From Amylostereum areolatum (taxonomy: Eukaryota > Basidiomycota > Agaricomycetes > Russulales > Stereaceae), in NCBI GenBank assembly GCA_012932865.1, contig SAXG01000006.1:1054001-1118000 (forward strand): a DNA stretch of 64,000 bases, read 5' to 3'. Position 1 is the first letter of the stretch, and each line of letters begins with the position of its first letter. The notes under the pieces were generated by a model, which was not told where the DNA came from, did not search any database, and worked only from the letters and a program-made list of their open reading frames with translations. Shown one piece after another: positions 36,302 to 46,803 of the stretch. The translations under genes and the position numbers were made by a program.

Positions 36302-38985
36302 TTACGCGGGAGGCAATTCCTGTTCATGGCGTTAGCTTTGTCAATACCGGGTGCGCATGGGACGGCACACACCTTGTCCAGGAGCTTGCGCGCGATCGGA
36401 TGGAACGCGCCCTTGACTCTCTCGAAGTATCGCCTTGCGAGTGGCTCCGTCGGCCTGAGCCACCGCGCGCAGAACTGGCCGACAGAACTTCATGCGACCT
36501 TTGATCACGCCCGAGCCGTCGAGGCCCGTTACCCATTGTGCGGCGGGCTCGGCAAATGCGGGCGCGTGGGGAAGCGCCAGGGTGTAGAAGCGGCTGCGTA
36601 TCTCGCCGTTGGAGGTGGTGGAGAGACCGTAGAGCGTGCCGAGGTGCGTGAGATGCGCGGAGGAGAACGGGGCGTAGGTCGCGAGGCGTTCGAGGAGAAC
36701 CACTGCGTGATTACTGATGAGGGACGGCGATAGAAGATGACAGGGCTGCACAAACCCTTTTGATTTCCGTTGAAAGACTCAACGTCGGAAGGTGAAAAGT
36801 CGAGTGTCGTAGGGTCTGCAACCTCCCGAATGGACTCCCATCGCGCGGCGAGTTCGTATGTCGGTTTGGCGAGGGTCGTGTCGTATTCCGGTTGGACGGG
36901 GAGAGTCATACCCTCTCCGTAGAACCACGCCTGGCAGTATCTGACCGTGAGACGCAAACATGGAAGTAAAAAAGAAGAGGAGACGCACGTTCCAGTCGAC
37001 CTTGTTCAGTGCAGCGACTTGTGCTGCGGTTCCGTTCTTCTCGAAATAGGAGAACAAGTGAGCTTTCCAGTCCCAGGTTGTGATGCTTCGTCCCATGAAC
37101 GTGGTCACATAGTCGCGTGCATAGGGCATGAACGCATCCACCCCTCCAAGAATACCCTCTGCACATGTACGCGATAAGTAGGGCGATGGAAGGTAAGTAG
37201 CGCGAGGTTACATACCAAGATATAGCAGGAAATTGGCGCCTTTCTCGTACGGCACGCTGCTATATGCGTCGTCCGGGTCCTCGCCCTTTTCGAAATCGAT
37301 CACGAGCCGCTGGTACTTTGGCTTGTCCTTGTACTCTTCCAGGGCACGGGTGAGCTGAGCGGTGCCGATAATGTAGGAGAAACCGCGCTCCGCGGGTGAA
37401 TGCAGGACTTGTTGCAGGAGACGTTCAATATAATTCGTCCAACCCTCGTTCAACCAGAAATGGGTCGCATTTGCATGTCTATGGGAGAGATAAGCGGCGG
37501 GAAATGGAAGAGAGGAAAAGGGCGGACGTTACACCGTTACCGAACCAGGAATGAGTGAGCTCGTGGACGACGACATCAACGAGCGTACGGTCACCGGCCA
37601 GGAGTGCTATTGCGGATTCAATCACCCTGTGCCAACAACGAGATACCAAAAAGCAAGCATACTAGGGGTCAGAAACGAAAGACATGCGTTTTCCTAAGAT
37701 CAGCGTCAGTTCAAGGACATGTTTTTTGAAGGCTGTATGGCCCACCATGCCACCATAAGGGAACGAAGGAGGCAACACCAGGAGGTCGTACACCCCAAAT
37801 CTGTACTTGCCCACAAGATCCTCCTCCTTTGCGAGGAAGCTGGCGAAAAGACGGCGGTGTGAGTGTTGCAAGGGGTCTCCCGGCGACACTAGAAGACTAA
37901 CCGTGCAGTATCCGCGCTGAACTCCCAGTAAGCGCTTTCCATGAGCTCGGGCTCTGCCCAGATGCCGCTCTTCCACGTTCGGTCTTCAAAAGCATCGAAG
38001 GGGCGGTAGCGCAGGTTTCCACCGGCGATTGCGATTAGGTAGGAAGGAATGGCAATCGGCTATACGTGAGATGAGCCATAAGAATGGAACGGTTGAACAA
38101 TTCGCGAATCGTACTTGGTTATAGCTGTAGGTCACCGCATCTTTTCCGATTTCCTTTCCGTCGTGTGGGGGGCCATCCGACGGAGGGGAGACGCGGATGG
38201 CAGAGAGCAGTACGGGGAGGATCGACGTGACTTTGGCACTATAGGTCTAAGTGATGTTGACGACGATAAGTATTGGTATACGCGAATCTCTGCAGAGGCT
38301 ACTTGCGATTTTCAAAGAAGGCGTATCTGGGAAAGGTGGGTTAAACGATCATGTATGGCACTTATGAAGTACCTTGTACGGGCGTCAGCGAACGCGCGTG
38401 GATCGCCTGGCACTGGCTGAAAAGGAATGGGAATGTGCCTCCTTGGGTCTGTCTGGGAAGGTCAGACATCAGAGTCGTGCGACGCGTCGTATGGAGGACA
38501 TCGGAAGGTACTCTTTGGCAAGCCATTGAAGGGCGGTACATTCTTCCGTCGTGGAGTAGAACACTGTCACTGAGATGTCGGTTCCGGCATTTGGAGGGGA
38601 AGGAAGGGCGACATGGAGGGCGGAGCCCATGACAGGGTGTCTCTCATCGACCGTGAACTAGCGACGCAGTGCGTTGAGCGACACAATGCGACGAGAAAAA
38701 CCTAAACTCACGGCGGTTTCGCTCCCCTCCACTTCAGCTTTGCTGATCGCCAAGTGCGAGGTATCAAAAGCTACAGCGAGACGCGCATCGTGGTCAACGA
38801 TTCGCAATCCACGAATGGGCCAGCGAGAAGGCGTACATCACCTCTTTGACGCCGTCTTCTTTGACGGCGAGCTTATGCGTCGCTGATCCGGAGACGGTTT
38901 GCTTCTCATAGTCGACGGTCCAGTCGAAGTGGATGTGTGTGGTCGCGATCTGGAGGAAATTCGACTGGCTGGTCGGATCTGACAT
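36302..38985 (-). CDS. Leukotriene A4 hydrolase-like M1 aminopeptidase
   Basis: Zinc metallopeptidase of family M1, LTA4H branch, with epoxide hydrolase and aminopeptidase activity in known members. N-terminal SDPTSQSNFLQIATTHI, then QCQAIHARSLTP, NLRYRPFD, FGVYDLLVLPPSFPYGGMEN, and the zinc site HELTHSWFGN with the third ligand Glu in FWLNEGWTNYIE. Then SSVPYEKG, and near the end FHPIARKLLDK and a tiny last exon ELPPA. About 13 introns join in phase, one (38247-38306) with a GC donor. An extra base at 36435-36436 breaks the frame between the GATR region and RRYFERVKGAFHPIARK. The start is taken at the ATG of MSDPTSQSN; an upstream in-frame ATG at 39177 exists but lies only about 12 bases from a CATATAAG box. 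Cytosolic. Confidence 0.9.
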
Positions 38986-39633
38986 CGGGGGCGAATGGTT
39001 GGCAACGGGGAACGAGGACTCCGTCACGCCTTGGGGATGTACAGTATGTGAAGGTGGGGTGAGTGAAGGAGAGCTGGTTAGGGATTCGCGCGAATCGGAT
39101 TTGACGCGTCGTAATCTTATCGTACCTTGATACGCGCCACATGCGACGATTGGAGGGTGTAGCGAAATGGATTGCATACGACTGACTACTTATATGAAGC
39201 ACATACAGCGCATGGGGGCATAAAATACATAAACGTGCCACGAAAAGAAAGTCGCTTGCATCGTCCAATGTGGTACGGAATGAAGATACAATGAGAAGCG
39301 ATGTAGAAAAACAATTAAAGGGAGGGGGATGAACAAGAACGGTATAATGAATGCGTCCATGATACAGAGTAAAGGCGGGACCGATCGAGAACAAACGAAG
39401 GTGATGCGGTGGGGCGCTGGCTAAAGGCTACAGTTGGTGGATGTGTGAGATGTATCATGTGAGGATGCGGATGAAAGCCATTATGGTTGCTGTAGGGTAG
39501 AGGGGACGAGTTTAGTATGAACAACAATTTATCGCCTTGAAAGAGTCTGCGAGTGGGGTCGGCAAGAGGGTCGCGCCCGCTGTACGCAAAAGAGGTTACA
39601 TCAGGATAAAACCATACAGTGATTCCAGCGAGC
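38986..39633. other. Spacer between LTA4H-like gene and upstream gene
   Basis: Holds the 5' leader of the LTA4H-like gene, a CATATAAG box on the minus strand near 39190-39197, and the 3' end region of the gene upstream. No separate gene is seen. Confidence 0.4.
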
Positions 39634-40751
39634 TTAAACCGACCTTCGCCGAACGATCTCCCCCGGGACTGACGCTGTCGTCCCGCGACTTGCGCTTGCG
39701 CGAGTCGGAGGGGGGACTGGGGTACATAAGCTATTGAGAAACGAGGTCGAATGTCAGACTTTGCGACAGCGCGATGAACGGAAAACTGACCTGGGGAGAC
39801 TCGCAAAACGTTCCTGCGGAATCCACAATGCGGACGACGGGCGGGGGTGGAGGGAGCTCGGTGCCAGCCGAGTTCCTACGGACATGACGTGTGTCGTTAT
39901 AGAGCGAAGAGTTGGCGTAAGGCTCTAGAGAGGGCGTGAGCGGCGTCCAAGGCGGGAGAGCGAGATGGTGCTCACCCTTGTCATAGACGAAGTAATTGAT
40001 GTTAACATCGCCTTCTGCGTAAATGGGGAGTCGGGGACGGACATGTCGCGGAGGTAGATTGTGCATGCTCGCTCGCCGCTGGAAGTCGCAGATGATGTCG
40101 ACCTGGAGCGCGCTCAAGTGCTCAATCGAGGCCCTGCGCGTGACGTCGTCGTGCGCGGGCTGGGACTGAGGTGTCAGGTTGGCTGATATGAGCTGCATTG
40201 GCCCGAGCACGGGTTCCGAGACGTCGCATTGGGCCCACTGCTTCGCAACCCGCAATTCGTCGGTGCTCGTCGATGCTTGCTGTCTGGCAGCCGCACGTGC
40301 ATTTGCCGCGATCCACTCCTCGTGATACTGGGTAATCTGGGTCGTCTGGAGATCGTGAAGGGCTTGAACGTCATCATGATAAGGCTGGGAGGCGTCGCTG
40401 GTTCGCCTAGTAGAAAAGGAGGGTAAGGGTCCCGTCACATACTATGGATGCGGAACGAACGGACCTGGTAGCTCTCGAAAGTGGCGGGGATTGCTGCTCG
40501 ATGACGATGTCCCGAAGTTGGGGCGGGACGTGCGTACGAACGACCGATAAGTTCACGGGCCACAGTCTAGATCGGGCAGGCTTGCAGCGGAAGGAGACTG
40601 CAGGGTCGCGCGGGTGGTTCTTCCTCCAGTGGGCGCATATGCTCGTTTGTCGGTCGGCGGCGGCACGTACGCGAGATACGATGTTGTGGGGGCAGAACTT
40701 GAAGTCGTCCGGAGAGCTGTGGCGGGCACCAGGCACGATGTGGCGAGACAT
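39634..40751 (-). CDS. Conserved hypothetical protein
   Basis: Begins MSRHIVPGARHSSPDDF and continues with FKFCPHNIVSRVRAAADRQ and CAHWRKNHPRDPAVSFRC, then RSRLWPVNLSVVRTHVPP. After a 59 base intron (CTAG branch region, acceptor CTCCCAG near 40390) the frame goes on with YHDDVQALHDLQTTQITQYHEEW, a likely amphipathic helix, and a Pro-rich section with LPPPPPVVRIVDSAG. I propose one more intron at ~39735-39795 and a stop at 39634-39636. The composition and splice structure argue for a real gene. I do not recognise a domain or function; no signal peptide or membrane segment is evident. Confidence 0.6.
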
Positions 40752-41499
40752 TATCTTGTGAGCGTTTGGGCTTTGGAGGCAGGCGAGAGGGTAAAGAGGA
40801 GTCAGGTCGTCACGGACGCAGCGTTAGAGGGCGTTATAAAGACGAGAGGATGAAAGGAAGCGGAGACAAGTGGCGAGTGCGAGCGGCGTTGAGGGAGTCT
40901 ATGTTTGGGCACGCCGGCGTGCGGGATAAAGGAAGAGAGAGAACAACGAGCGCACAGAAAAAGACCAAGGCCATGGCGGGGTTATAAGGAATGCCTACAC
41001 GCGCACAAAGACAACAAGGGCACGTCGGTGCGGATCCGGGACGAGGGGCGGTTTATTGTCTGGTAGCAGCAGTGGTGGTGCTCTGATGCGGCGCGTGAAA
41101 CAGCGCTCTGGCTCCCACGCAATTCCCGCGAGATGGTCGACTTCGAATTGAGATGGTGAGTCCCCTTGATTTTTGACAACAAAAAAAACCATTACCCATA
41201 CACGGGCCCGTAGCAGCGTTAGCGCGGTCAGCGGGCGTTTGGTGCGCGGCGGAGAAGAGCGGGGAGCCCATTTATGGGAATTCCAATCGTCTGTGTAGGG
41301 TTTACGTCAGCAAAGGTCTGCACAAAGCAGTCCAGCTCGGATTTCGATTCCGACGATTCGTACCTTCGTGCTGCACCGTGAGTAGATCCCTCCTTTGGCT
41401 GGGCCGATTCGAACGATTCGCACAAAGGTGAGACGGTTAAGTATCTGACCCGCATCCCGATTTTTCTTCGGCAGGGTTGGGCGCCTGTTTGCTATCACC
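40752..41499. other. Divergent upstream region, no gene recognised
   Basis: 750 bases between the hypothetical gene and RPA12. A repeated GATTCGNACGATTCG-like motif (GACGATTCGTACC and GAACGATTCGCAC near 41350-41420) lies about 100 bases before RPA12. Open frames look random. Confidence 0.4.
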
Positions 41500-42211
41500 A
41501 TGCCTCTGGCGGACAAAATCGGTGAGCTTGGGACTTACTTACTTACCTGTCTACCGCACACGGCTGAAAAGGATCGCTTTTCGTGGGACAGGATCCTTGT
41601 TGTTCTGCCCAGATTGCGGGACTTTGCTCAACCTGCCGCAGGGGGACGATCCGTCGGTAAACTGCGAGCAGTGCGGCCACGAGGAGCCAGCCAGCTGTGG
41701 GTGCCTTTCTTTTTCTGCCTTCGCTTGTCTTCACGTTTGTAACAATAACGCGTGCGCTTCCGGCTCTTTGGGCGTAATCTCGCCAAGCCTATGAAAATCT
41801 GGAGATCCAGACGCGTTCGCATCCAGATGCGTTTCCGTCTGCGCTGAGACAGAAGAGGAAGACGCAAACGAAAATACACGAGGGCGACGCCGGCTTGCTG
41901 AAGGTGGGTTGCTCTCGGACATCGGGCTGGCCGTGTGCTCATGCGGGTGTTGCGAAAAAAAGGTGACGGAAAAATGTCCAGAGTGCGGGCACATGGAGGC
42001 GTACTCGAAGGAAATACAGGTTCGTTTGCGTACCGCGACCGTGGTACCGCTTCACTAAGTCGTCTATTTCCAGATGCGCAGCGCGGATGAGGGCTCGACG
42101 ATCCTATACACGGTAGGACGAATCCCCCACGACGCCGGCACCTTTGCTAACCCTATGTCGAATCGACCGCAGTGCGTCAGTTGCAAACACGGCTGGCGCG
42201 TCAACAACTAG
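41500..42211 (+). CDS. RPA12: RNA polymerase I subunit A12.2 (RPA12)
   Basis: Small zinc-binding subunit of RNA polymerase I that supports RNA cleavage and termination. The N-terminal zinc ribbon is LLFCPDCGTLLNL ... VNCEQCGHEE (CX2C and CX2C). The C-terminal TFIIS-like ribbon is KCPECGHMEAYSKEIQMRS, ADEGSTILYTCVSCKHGW, with the invariant acidic pair in RSADEGST that reaches the active site. It ends WRVNN. Six exons; the start exon is only MPLADKI plus one base. Introns at 41523-41591, 41699-41790, 41903-41960, 42019-42074 and 42114-42173 all join in phase. It converges on OST5 with 81 bases between. Confidence 0.95.
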
Positions 42212-42292
42212 ACGTGCTCTCTTTCCGAACGGTCACGGCAACGACCACGCGCAAGCCACGATGCATTGGGCAAAGGGAGGGGGAACGATGGA

Positions 42293-42663
42293 TTACACGT
42301 ACACGCCCACGGAACAGAACAGGGCGACGACGCCGAGTCCGCCGAGAGCGCTGGCGGTGGCTGCGACTAGAGTCTCGCGCACGGGCAATGTGTCCTTTTG
42401 GAGGCTGTAAAAAATGAGGCCGAGTACGCGATGTGATGTGGGACGGGCACGCACGTCGAAAAGTAGAAGGCGAGGCCGAAAGTTGCCGTGAGGAGGACGA
42501 ACGCGATCGTGGGCAGGAGGCTAACGGGGATGTAGGGCGTGAACGCGGGTGCCTTTTGGTGAAGATACTGAAGAGCAGAAAGTCAGAGGGGAAAGTGAAA
42601 GAGAAAGCGAGGATGCGGGAGGTGACGTACGGCGACGGCAGCGTAGGCGTCGGGGTCGGACAT
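42293..42663 (-). CDS. OST5: Oligosaccharyltransferase subunit OST5 (TMEM258-like)
   Basis: Small two-span membrane subunit of the ER oligosaccharyltransferase that N-glycosylates nascent proteins. Three exons give about 85 residues: MSDPDAYAAVA, then YLHQKAPAFTPYIPVSLLPT with the first span IAFVLLTATFGLAFYF, then LQKDTLPVRETLVAATASAL and the second span ending CSVGVYV, which matches the conserved end of the Ost5/TMEM258 family. The ORF track frame here is misleading because the true frame changes at both introns (acceptors near 42597 and 42402). It lies 81 bases from RPA12 and diverges from YOP1. Confidence 0.9.
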
Positions 42664-42980
42664 GGTGGAGAGGAGGAACACTGAACAGGACTTAGTGGAA
42701 TGAGAGAGGGCGGCCACGTCTGTCTGGCCCCAAAGCTGACGTATTCGGGCGGTGACGCAAACACGTGTAAGCAACCCATATCAACCCGGCGTCGTCCTCG
42801 TCGCTTCTTCCTCCCACTTCACGACCCCCTTCAAGACCCCCCTCCCCTTCGACGTCTTTCACCCGCTTGTAAATCGTGAGTGAGCTCACCTCCTGGCCGT
42901 TCTCGGTCTCCGTGAAAGGGATCGCGTACGGGATACTGACTTTTTTTCGTTATCGCGTGCTTTTCGCATGGCGCTGGCAG
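42664..42980. promoter_or_regulatory. Divergent promoter of OST5 and YOP1, with 5' UTR intron
   Basis: A 317 base shared upstream region. A GTGAGTGAGC donor at about 42871 and an acceptor CTGGCAG directly before the YOP1 ATG suggest an intron in the 5' UTR of YOP1. Confidence 0.5.
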
Positions 42981-43666
42981 ATGTCCGCCCAGCAAAAAGT
43001 GCAGCAACACCCCGTCTTCCAGCAGGCGCAGGCCAAGGCAAACTACTATGTTGCTCAGCTCGACAAGGAGGTACGTCGCCCCCGTTTCTTCCCCGAGGTT
43101 GGGCCGGGTCTGACGATACCACCTGTCGTCGCGTGCCACGCACGCAGCTGTCCAAGTACCCCGTGATGAATCGCCTCGAGCAGCGCACGCAGGTGCCCAA
43201 GTCCTACGTGTTCATCGGCGCGGTCTCGGTCATCGGTCTCCTCCACTTCATCAACGCCCTCGCCGCCCCCGTCTCCAACTTGCTCGGCTGGGCCCTTCCC
43301 GCATATCTTTCCTTCAAGGCGCTCGAGTCGCCCGGCCACGACGACGACGTCCAGTGGTTGACCTACTGGATCGTGTTTGGTTTCTTCAACTTTACCGAGG
43401 GTTTCGCGCTCCGTCTGGTGCTCTACTACTTCCCGTGGTACTTCACCTTCAAGTCGATCTTCATCCTCTGGCTCCAACTCCCTGCCTTCCGCGTAAGTGA
43501 TGATGTCATCGAATTGCGCGGGCGGTTCTCCTGAACGTTATGTTTCTTTTCTTCCTTGCAGGGTGCGCAAGCGACCTACTACACTGTCCTGAAGCCGGTG
43601 CTCGCCAACCTCAGCCATCAAACCCGCGTGGCGCCGACGGACACCGCGCCCGCGACGTCGGAGTGA
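42981..43666 (+). CDS. YOP1: Yop1/REEP-type ER membrane-shaping protein
   Basis: TB2/DP1/HVA22 family hairpin protein that curves ER tubules. MSAQQKVQQHPVFQQAQAKA opens an amphipathic helix; then KYPVMNRLEQRTQVPKSYVF, two hydrophobic hairpins (VIGLLHFINALAAPVSNLLG, LTYWIVFGFFNFTEGFALRL), and the family core YYFPWYFTFKSIFILWLQLP. The last exon gives GAQATYYTVLKPVLANLS and a short polar tail. Introns at about 43070-43146 and 43493-43560 join in phase. Length about 180 residues is usual. Confidence 0.95.
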
Positions 43667-44406
43667 AGGGAATGACGTTGTTTCCCGCCTGTTTTTCCCC
43701 CACTTTCCACGATAGAACGCTTCTCTTCGCCCGTTGGTACGGATGGATGATGTCGACCCCGTTGAATTGATTATGATCTTCCCTTGCATTTACAGCCGCC
43801 GAGTTATACGTACGTCCCGTCGAATAATTTGCGGTTGCGCGTTTTGTTTCGTGTACGACTGCAGCACTGTCTGGAAATGGAACACGTGCGGGATGCGGTA
43901 TCGTCGAGTCGGAAGATTCGGAAGTGATCGTCAAGTTGGGCTTGGTTGAAGCGCTGCTGGCTCGGGTGAGACAGCTGCGAGGCGGAGGAAGATGATGGGG
44001 TGTTACATAATTAATGATACAAAGCTTGCAGGGACTCTGCGCCACTACGCCACCGCTAAGCGCAGGCTAAGAATTGTAGATATCGGAGAGACAGGGGAGG
44101 TGCGAGGCGGGCCGAGTGAAGGGGAAAAAGTCGGAGTCGGAGTCGGGGAGGAGAGGAGAGGAGGAGAGGAGGAGAGGAGAAAGAAACGCGGAGGGAACGG
44201 AGGAAAGAAGGAAGGGCCGGTGCGGGGAAGAACGGTGCCTGGGATTAGTGCGCCATGGACGGCCTCTTCGAATTCGAGCTTGGGTCAAGTTTGGCCGTCG
44301 ACGAAAGCTATATGAGCTCGCGAGATATGACGGTCCCCGTTTGCCGCCCGTTTCCTTCTCCCCCCCGTTTCTTTTCCTCCGCCAGTCGTCCTCCCCCGCC
44401 CCCGCC
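43667..44406. other. Intergenic region with polypurine tract
   Basis: 740 bases between YOP1 and the transporter. A nearly pure A/G tract of about 80 bases (44139-44220, repeats of GGAGA) lies about 190 bases upstream of the transporter ATG and could adopt unusual DNA structure or be a promoter element. A pyrimidine-rich stretch directly precedes the ATG. Confidence 0.45.
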
Positions 44407-46434
44407 ATGTCGGACGACGCTGTCCACGAGAAGGCCTCCCCCTTGCCCTCCGACGGCGCTTCCATCCCTGGCAGTCGGGGCGGGTACAGCGACGTCCCCC
44501 GGAGGCTCATCTACGACCGCCCCACCGGCCTCAAGGGCATCTACTACAGCACCTACACTCAAGTCGCCCTCCTCGGTTTCGTATGCTTCATGTGTCCCGG
44601 CCTCTTCAACGCTCTCAACGGTCTCGGAGGCGGCGGTCAAATCGACACCGAAACCAGCGCCAACGCCAACTCCACCCTATACGCTACTTTTGCCGTCGCC
44701 GCTTTCTTTGCCGGGTCCGTTTCGACTTCTTTCTGGCCGTGCTTCGTCGCAGTCTGATCCCTCCTGTCATACGCAGGTCCATCAACAACGTCCTCGGCCC
44801 AAAGCTCACCTTGCTCCTAGGCAGCTCGGGCTACGCGCTCTATATCGGCTCCTATCTGTGAGCGTCTCCCCCCCTGCGTAATGAACCCCCCATAAACGTC
44901 CTTCTCTCAGCGCGGTCAATATACACCCTAATGCGAGCGGATTCGTGATCGGAGCCGGTGCAGTGCTCGGCATCTGTGCAGGCCTGCTGTGGACCGCGCA
45001 GGGCTCGCTGATGCTCGCCTACCCCACCGAATCCCAGAAAGGCCGTTTCATCGGCATTTTCTGGGCCATATTCAATTTGGGAGGCGTCGTCGGCGCTTCG
45101 GTGTCGTTTGGACGGAACTTTCATTCCAGGGTGCGTCTGTTGGCTGTTCCCGGTCGCGGCCTTGGCTGATGCGGTCCGTCCAGGCCAACGAAGGTGAGGG
45201 ATTCATTCGGAACTGGGCGCAACCCGGACGCTGACCGTGTATCGCTCGGAACGCAGTGGACAATGGGACTTATGTGAGTGTGCTGCGTCGGGTTTGGAAG
45301 GTGATTTTGTGGGCTCATACCTCGTAGATCGGATTCTTGGTCCTCACCGGCATTGGTTTTCTGATCCCAATGATCATGGCCGATCCTGACGCCATGATTC
45401 GCACCGACGGCACCAAGGTCACCACGCCTCGACAACCCTCCTGGAAAACCGAGATTTACGGGCTCTACGTCGCCCTTCGACTCGACCCCCTCATCGTCCT
45501 CTTGTTTCCCATGTTCTTCGCCTCCAACTGGTTCTACACCTACCGTGCGTTCGTATATTTCGGTCCGTCGGGAAGATGCGCTGACGGGGACAGCAGAGTT
45601 TAACGACTACAACGCCGCGCTGTTCGACATTCGCGCACGATCTCTGAACAATCTCGTGTATTGGTTGGCCCAAATCGTCGGCTCGATCTCGATCGGGTTG
45701 TTGCTCGACCAAGCCCAGTGGCCGCGTCGAGTGCGCGCGTTCGCGGGCTGGTTGGTCTTGCTCGTCCTCGTGTTCGTGGTCCATACTTGGACTTACTTCT
45801 ATCAGAAGTGAGTTATCGCGTTTGGGTCCGCGGTAGACACTGACGCGCAGGGCGTAGGGACTACACCCGAGAGTCAATCCCGCCAGACTCGCAAAAGTTG
45901 GATATCTACGACGACGGATATCTCCCCAGAATCTGGCTCTTCGTGTTTTGCGGAATCTTGGATTCGATGTGGCAGACCACGGCGTACTGGATGATGGGCG
46001 CCATGTCGAACGACCCCGCCAAGCTCGCGTACTTCGCCGGATTTTGTGCGTCCGCTGCGGTTTGCCTTTCTTGGGCCGAGCGCTGATGTCTTTCCTTCGA
46101 CAGACAAGTCTATTCAATCCGCCGGTGCCGCGGGCATTTGGAGGGCTGATGCTGTCAAAATACCGTGAGTGTTTGGTGGCACCCGTGCGTTGATGTCGGT
46201 GTAATTGACTTTGCGGCGGGGCAGGTACATGAATATCTTTTTGTCGACGTGGGCGCTCCTCGTCGCAGGCCTTGTATTTGCGTTGCCCATGATTTATCTG
46301 CGGGTGAAGAATCACACGGATCCGGAAGACGAGTTCATGTGCGTCGCTTACTTTCAGCCTTGTTCCCTATTGGTATTGACTGACGACGGATACGCAGAGC
46401 ACCTATGGACGATGAGGAGCGTATGGAAAACTGA
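44407..46434 (+). CDS. UNC93-like major facilitator transporter
   Basis: Polytopic membrane protein of the UNC93-like branch of the major facilitator superfamily (formerly DUF895), with 11-12 hydrophobic segments. N-terminal polar region MSDDAVHEKASPLPSDGA; first spans YTQVALLGFVCFMCPGLFNA; SINNVLGPKLTLLLGSSGYA; then WTAQGSLMLAYPTESQKGR, a family hallmark; GGVVGASVSFG; NDYNAALFDIRARSLNNL; FCGILDSMWQTTAYWMMG. The C-terminus is polar, ending APMDDEERMEN. About ten introns join in phase. Substrate unknown. The start ATG follows a long pyrimidine run. Confidence 0.88.
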
Positions 46435-46803
46435 AGGTGTTTGAGCTTGACAGTCGGTAGTCTCGGACTGCGTCGTGTACGCCGTGGATTTGAGTGGATA
46501 TAGCATATAGGAGTAACCCCCCCATCCCCCCCCCTCGCACATTATTCCCTCACTTGTTTTGCAACCTCTCGTGGATACTGTACATTTTGCCCTCCCGCTG
46601 TACGACTGTACTTCTTGGAAGTGGATCGCTTTGTCATTGAACTTCCAAGTGTAAAAAAAGAAAGGAGAATCGATCCGGGTACGTTTATTATCCAGGGTAT
46701 ATGTGTCGTAACGAGGCGTGAAGAACGTTGCAAGATGGAGAGTCAGTCTATGAGGACGACGCCGTTCGGGGGTGCGCAGATCGGATTTGGCCCGGAGAGG
46801 GGA
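46435..46803. other. Convergent 3' region, no gene
   Basis: 369 bases between the transporter and the kinase stop codons. A run of C residues (46517-46535) is notable. It probably holds both 3' UTRs. Confidence 0.4.

Noticed and set aside
42201..42779. A 192 codon arginine/serine-rich minus-strand ORF
   Set aside because: It is an out-of-frame reading of OST5 and its introns; the spliced frame gives a clear OST5 protein.
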